In this document: positions 21,601-28,521 of the stretch, piece by piece | Layout of the letters: each line of letters starts with the position of its first letter | Position numbering within the stretch: position 1 is the stretch's first letter | Assembly (NCBI RefSeq): GCF_002104995.1 | Contig: NW_024468378.1 | Location: 1-28,521, forward strand | Source: Linderina pennispora | Taxonomy: Eukaryota > Kickxellomycota > Kickxellomycetes > Kickxellales > Kickxellaceae | Length of the DNA stretch: 28,521 nucleotides | Direction: 5' to 3' | Made by a program: the position numbers and the translations under genes | The notes under the pieces: model-generated | Told to the model about the DNA's origin: nothing | The model's input: the letters and a program-made list of their open reading frames with translations, nothing else | Databases searched by the model: none

Positions 21601-23647
21601 CCTCACGCGTGTCGACAACTTTGAGCATGTGTCGTATCCTGGGTCGCTGAACGTGTCGTCGGATAACAGCTCGCATATGCTGCAGATGGAGGCGATCGAG
21701 TCAATGGACTCGATTGCGTCGACTGACGATGTCTTCACTGCACCATCCAAGGCTGGCACCAAGACCCCTGACATGTTTACGGCCAACAACAGCTACGATG
21801 AGCGTGCTACTGAGGACGAGCATGATGGAGACTATGTTGATGCCGAGCAGTCGTCCCCAGCGCTCAGACAGGCAGGCGGCCTCCATTCCGATCTCAGCAC
21901 GATTGAGGAAATGTCGCCGAGCGGGCGCAGCCAACAGTCGTTGCCGAGGTTCGAGCGCCAACAGTCCAAGTCCAATTCCGACAAGGAGGACTATGGCTAC
22001 ATCTTTGTGCAGCCGCGCAACAATATCCACTGCTCGCAGGTGCCGGGCATCGACTCAACAGACAGCTTGCCTGAGAGCGCGACGCAGCGCAAGAGCTACT
22101 CGCTAGCTCATGGAGACAAGAGCCTTGACTCTGGTGCCGCCAACGATCATCGCATCGAGGAAATGTTCAGGTCGCTTTCGCCGCACCGTGTTACCTCTGC
22201 CGGTGTTCTGGAGACGGTTGATGAAAGTGAGGACCATGATGCGATGGAACTTGGCCGTGATCTCGAGGAAGAGGAGGAGGATGAGAGTGGCAATGACTCC
22301 GACGTGTCTGATGTGGATGCAGGGGACCTGCAGACGCGCTCCCCTGGACCCCAGAGCGCCGATGTTCAGACTGAAACCAGTGCGGGGGCAGCAGCCGCGG
22401 CAAAACGCGCATCGGCCAGTGTTGCGGTCGAGACTAGCGCTGAGCCGCCGTATATCTCGCGTCAGCCAGAGCCTCTGATTGTTCAGTCGATAGCGCGCAC
22501 TATGGTTGGCACGTACATGTGGAAGTACACGTCGACGCGGTTCAAGGCAGCCGGTGGCCACGAGCGGCGGCATATGCGGTACTTCTGGATCTTGCCATAC
22601 GCCAAGACGCTGTACTGGGGCAAGGAGCCAATGTCGACCAGCATGGCCCTGTCGCGTACTGCCCGCACCAGCGGCAGCCGCAGCGTGTACATGCGCGATA
22701 TCCGCATCGTTCCTGACCAGCACGATGCAGGCAGCCACGACGAGCCCCAGTACTGCATCGTGGTGACGACCAACCATCGCGAGGTCAAGATCAAGGCAAC
22801 TTCGCAGGCTGATCATGATATGTGGTACATGGCGATGGCGTATCTGCAGAACCGCCGGATCATCACCAGCACCACTTACCCATCGAACACGTTTATGAAT
22901 GATCTCAGCGAATACCCGAGCGACACCAGCGCACACAGCCTGGCAACGTCAATGGGCAGCGGGTCGGCTCTTCCGCTCCACCAAAGGCTGCTTAATCGAG
23001 CCGAGAGCCGCGGAATCCTGTCGCGGAACCCGGCCCGGCAAACGCTGGCGGCGCCGGCTGCAGTTGCTAGTGGATCGCGCATCACTCTGCGACCACACAG
23101 CGACATGCCACCGCCGCATCCTGGAATTGGCCCCGGGCAACAGGGAGCGACCATGTTCTCGCAGGGTAGCTATGCTAGCCAGGCCAGCAACCAGGAGTCG
23201 ATGGCCAGCTCGAATGTGTCCAGCGGCTATCCCAAGCACCAGGGGTATGGATCGACCTCAGCATCGCTCCAATCGACGCCCAAGGCGCTGCGGCCCGTCA
23301 GTGCGATGACGCCTACACCGGGGTCTCGGACCGAGGGCAAGCGCATGTCGATAGGACTGTTCCGCCGCGACGGCGCCGGCAGCGGGCTGCGGAGGAATGG
23401 GTCACAGCATAGCGACGGCAGCTATATCAGCGCTAGTGGCGGATCGCCGTCGGCGCTGCGTCCAGTGGATTCCCGCTCGATGCAGCAGCCGCAGTCTATT
23501 GCAGCAGCCATCTCGACGACAGCCCTTCACCAGCGCGAAAGCTCGCTGTCGGCCAGCCGCACGGTCCGCAAAATGTTTAGCGGGTCCATTCTGCGCGTGC
23601 TGAAGAGCCGCGAGACCGAGGATGGCGGCAATGGCAGTGCCGCGTAG
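15672..23647 (+). CDS. NUM1: Giant cortical anchor protein with Mcp5/Num1-type PH domain
   Basis: Predicted 2,658-aa protein of the Num1/Mcp5/ApsA type, which tethers dynein and/or mitochondria to the plasma membrane for nuclear positioning. ATG 15672 follows in-frame stops. The N-terminus is Ser/Arg/Pro-rich with ERCEACRLKYARQ near residue 65. Coiled coils lie at ~310-360 and ~575-725, the latter with long Glu/Lys/Leu heptads. A third short helix is near 755-805. Residues ~1100-1950 are Ala/Val/Thr/Asp-rich and repetitive, with four exact 24-aa units at 1319-1414 and two 22-aa units at 1667-1710. The C-terminus has a PH domain at ~2280-2397 (GTYMWKY, YFWILPYAKTLYWGKE, WYMAMAYLQNRR), the signature of the Mcp5 PH family that binds PI(4,5)P2. 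The frame breaks once, at C6 16308-16313, where one more C joins the frames. The rest, over 7.3 kb, is open. Function is inferred from family. Confidence 0.9.
19625..19912 (+). repeat. Four tandem 72-bp (24-aa) coding repeats in the Num1-like gene
   Basis: Four consecutive units, each exactly 24 codons, begin AVEAF, SVEAF, LVDVT and EVEAI. Each ends in a [TS]-D-[RK]-[LM]-F-G-T-[ST]-[SA]-Q box (for example TDRLFGTSSQ). Flanking sequence has weaker copies (TDRSIGTVSQ before; AVEAIAASQERGV after). DNA identity between units is partial, so the array is old or under selection at protein level. Num1 homologues are known for internal repeats. Confidence 0.85.
20669..20800 (+). repeat. Two tandem 66-bp (22-aa) coding repeats in the Num1-like gene
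   Basis: Two adjacent 22-codon units read ATDM-x-I-x-AKDA-x-VGPVVE-x-KES. They differ at four residues and mostly at third positions, and their sequence is distinct from the 24-aa units upstream. Confidence 0.85.
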
Positions 23648-23747
23648 AGGCACCACCGGCTGTCGGGAGCCGCAAGAAGCCCCTGTCTACCTAGCGGTTT
23701 CTGCACGGGGTTCCTGCTACTCTCTCTTGACCTCTGCCAACCTCATC

Positions 23748-23771
23748 ATCTCCATCTCCATCTCCATCTCC
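23748..23771 (+). repeat. ATCTCC microsatellite, four copies
   Basis: Four perfect tandem copies of ATCTCC lie in a C/T-rich tract 100 bp after the Num1-like stop codon. It continues as an imperfect CT/CAT-rich run to about 23870. Confidence 0.8.
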
Positions 23772-24421
23772 ACCTTCATTTTCATCATCTCTCCGCCCAC
23801 CACTTCCGCCTCTTCTCTTTTTCATGACACCGTTTCTCGTATCACGACATTTTCTTCCTCGCTTTATCCCCGCTCCCTTTCTAATCCTCAGTGTTCATAT
23901 TGTAGTCTCTGTGTTTGTGGGCCCAGCGCTATGTGTACCAGGGCCCGTGCAGTCTTAGTAGCAGCCATTTCCCTTTTAGAAACTAATAACAGAATCATGC
24001 AATCATCGCAGTCTGGATGGGACTCGCCAAAGTGACTAACAAGTGGCCCAGCCCAGCGCTCCGGCCCCTTGTTGTTTACAGCTCGTTTCTGGGATTGCTG
24101 GTGGCAATGCAGCCACCATTGCAGCGGGATGCTGTCAGAGCGGCTGAGCGTCTCTGTCTCCATCGAGACGTGCGGCAGCGATCCTCACCAGGCTGCTGCC
24201 TCGGCGGGGCTCCGCCATTGGACGAAATAGCCCGTTTGCGGAACACGCCTGCAATTTTCTGTTGCTACTGCTCCAAAAGGGCGCGAGCTGGCATGAGAAT
24301 AAAAAGCAGTGCATGGGCTCAAAAGATAACGTCTGGATACATGTCGTGGACAGTAATTACTAGCCAACATCCGTTGCAACGGGCCAATTGGTAATATACG
24401 CGGGCGTGTGGGACTGGGATA

Positions 24422-24455
24422 GGAAATTAGCGGAAGGGCGCGCTGGAAATTAGCG
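24422..24455 (+). promoter_or_regulatory. Pair of 11-bp direct repeats upstream of MDH
   Basis: GGAAATTAGCG occurs at 24422-24432 and again at 24445-24455, 23 bp start to start (about two helical turns). The pair is roughly 190 bp upstream of the TATA box. The arrangement would suit a tandem activator site; no factor can be named. Confidence 0.4.
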
Positions 24456-24638
24456 AGAAAAGTAGGGAGCCGCCGGAATGTCTCGCTCTGATTCTGGCAG
24501 TAGCGGCGCGAGAGGGTGGGTAGCGGACACCCGGATTGAGCCTCCCCCTTTCTGCGCACACGGGAGAGGTTCCGCTTCGCTATTTTTTCAGCTGGCCAGC
24601 ACACTGTCTGCCAGCAGTCCGAGTTCGATAAGCGCCGG

Positions 24639-24646
24639 TATAAAAG
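24639..24646 (+). promoter_or_regulatory. TATA box of malate dehydrogenase
   Basis: TATAAAAG lies 91 nt before the ATG, followed by a long C/T-rich tract up to ACAGCCATGG. This is the clearest core promoter in the window and suits a highly expressed metabolic gene. Confidence 0.65.
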
Positions 24647-24736
24647 GCGGGCTCTGTTTCCCTGGTGGAGACGACTCCTTATCTCCACAATCTTTTTCTC
24701 CATCTTTTCTCTGTACTATCTTTCTCACTCACAGCC

Positions 24737-25721
<985 letters not shown>

Positions 25722-26679
25722 ACACGCTATGTTTTTTACTACTGTTCAAATGGATCACACCTTTTCTCTCTGTTTGTTTCTGCAGTGGCGGTGCGCGGTG
25801 CATGGTGCGCGGCCAGTGGGGAGAGCCCAATGGGCTACGCTTCCGTGCTCCGGGGCATCGAGGAGCTCCACTCCTGCCCGATAAGATAAACGCTGCTGGG
25901 ACTGCGTCTCCTTTTCACCTCCCAGCGCAACCACGGGAAAGGGGGCGGCAGTGTTTCACATGGACCGACAAGACACTCTTTGCGCTGCTGTGCATCCGCC
26001 CACTCTCCCTCTCCTCTTTGCCCTGCAGAGGCGCGCCCGTATCTGGCGTGACTGTGAATGTCGATTACGGAACTGTTTGCCCTTACACGGGAGAGATGTT
26101 TCAGAGATCCATGCCCATGCGTCGCATTTGCTGGCCGTTTCCCACAGTTGGGACAGAAAATATCCAGCTGCGCGGACGATTACTCTGTTGGTGGTGCGTC
26201 GGAACGCAGGTTGCTTTTTATGGAGAGCGGCGGGTGGGTCTGAGGATCCTTTTACCCGGTTCCTTGAGATCTTTTGAGCACAGACCGGGTTCTACAAGAG
26301 CCGGGGTAAGGGGGTGGGCCAAAGACGTCGTGCGCGCATTTCCAGCATCGGCCAGATGGAGAAACCCGGGATTGCGCCCGCTCTGCAGCAGAATATTCGC
26401 GCCCTGCGACTTTTGCAACTCGGCGATTCCTGGCTCTGATGACGGTTGCCTGCACGGTCTGGTGGCTGTCCAGACCACGCTTCTGCTCCCGATCAAACCG
26501 ACCCGTTCTGTGACAATAAAGGTAGTATTTGCTCTGCACAAAGACAAAAAAGGAGAAAGGGCTATAGAAGAAAAACGATAAAGTTTAAACAGGGGGTGGG
26601 TGGTATTCGAGGAAGCACACGAAAACAGAGTAGGGCGAAAAGAAAGGAGTGGGGTCTGAGCGGGGGAGGCAGTCGCTGC
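25722..26679. other. Convergent 3' interval between MDH and the Rab11 gene
   Basis: 958 bp holding two terminators. One plus-strand frame is open for 259 codons (25802-26581), but it has no motif, an odd Arg/Cys/Trp-rich composition and no codon bias like its neighbours, so I do not call it. AT-rich T-runs right after the MDH stop (25731-25736) suit its 3' end. Confidence 0.5.
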
Positions 26680-28411
<1,732 letters not shown>

Positions 28412-28521
28412 ATGAAGAGCGGCAGCACCAGACGGCCGTTCTCAGCGGCATCGCGGCAGGGCGACGAGCCGGCAGACGACAGTCCAGGCCAGCATTACTC
28501 AATGCAGCAGGTGGTACAGTG
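28412..28521 (+). CDS. 5' end of an unidentified gene, truncated by the window edge
   Basis: ATG 28412 opens 36 complete codons to the edge. The peptide begins MKSGSTRRPFSAASRQ and goes on with an acidic stretch (GDEPADD) and HYSMQQVVQ. Composition is that of a disordered eukaryotic N-terminus. A TATA-like element only ~18 nt upstream would put the transcript start past this ATG, so the second in-frame ATG at 28502 may be the true start. I do not recognise the family. Confidence 0.45.
   Translation, partial: MKSGSTRRPFSAASRQGDEPADDSPGQHYSMQQVVQ

Larger units (their letters stand above)
23648..24736. other. Interval between the Num1-like gene and malate dehydrogenase
   Basis: About 1.1 kb. 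The first 250 bp are pyrimidine-rich with an ATCTCC microsatellite, probably the Num1-like 3' UTR and terminator. The right half holds the MDH promoter, including a repeated element and a TATA box. Open frames here lack family resemblance; I recognise no RNA gene. Confidence 0.55.

Noticed and set aside
23748-23870. CT/CAT-rich tract as a possible CRISPR-like or satellite array
   Set aside because: Only a four-copy hexamer microsatellite grading into ordinary pyrimidine-rich 3' sequence; no spacers.
25802-26581. 259-codon plus-strand frame between MDH and the Rab11 gene
   Set aside because: No recognisable domain, Trp/Cys/Arg-rich composition and no codon bias like neighbouring genes; first codons overlap the MDH 3' UTR.

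Overview
The window looks like nuclear DNA of a fungus. The evidence is the set of conserved eukaryotic genes (an OSBP-type lipid-transfer protein, a twin-CX9C protein, cytosolic TrpRS, PAF1, a PHD/ePHD reader, a Num1/Mcp5-type cortical anchor, malate dehydrogenase, Rab11), short GT-AG introns of about 105-250 bp with CTAAC or CTCAAC branch sites, TATA boxes and pyrimidine-rich leaders. Num1/Mcp5 and the GOLD-PH-ORD (Osh3) architecture are fungal. GC-rich third codon positions and general flavour suggest an early-diverging lineage such as Kickxellomycotina, but that placement is inference.

Layout, left to right: a damaged MFS permease 3' part (minus, 1-596); an OSH3-type gene (minus, 1235-4247); a MIX17/CHCHD2-type gene (plus, 4863-5449, one intron), convergent with cytosolic TrpRS (minus, 5523-6764); TrpRS shares a 344-bp divergent promoter with PAF1 (plus, 7109-8587, one intron); a C-terminal remnant of a Fanzor/TnpB-like RuvC nuclease (plus, about 9027-9566) between the 3' ends of PAF1 and a PHD-ePHD gene (minus, 9756-12876, two introns); a 2.8-kb gene-poor divergent interval; a giant Num1/Mcp5-like gene (plus, 15672-23647, about 2,658 aa) with tandem 24-aa and 22-aa repeats and a C-terminal PH domain; malate dehydrogenase (plus, 24737-25721); a five-exon Rab11/Ypt3 gene (minus, 26680-27847); and the first 36 codons of an unidentified gene (plus, 28412 to the edge).

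The genes do not form a pathway or cluster. They are mostly housekeeping genes. Two thematic links are membrane-contact/cortex proteins (Osh3-like with a FFAT-like motif, Num1-like with a PH domain) and vesicle traffic (Osh3, Rab11), but neighbourhood alone does not show functional coupling.

The most striking property is about twenty single-frame breaks inside otherwise perfectly conserved genes. Nearly all lie in short homopolymer runs and most are one extra base. Repairing them restores family-typical proteins, and the lengths come out divisible by three, so I read them chiefly as assembly/read errors rather than biology. The best candidate for something biologically unusual is the Fanzor-like remnant; the repeat-rich Num1-like protein is second. 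I do not see a complete, previously undescribed multi-gene system.
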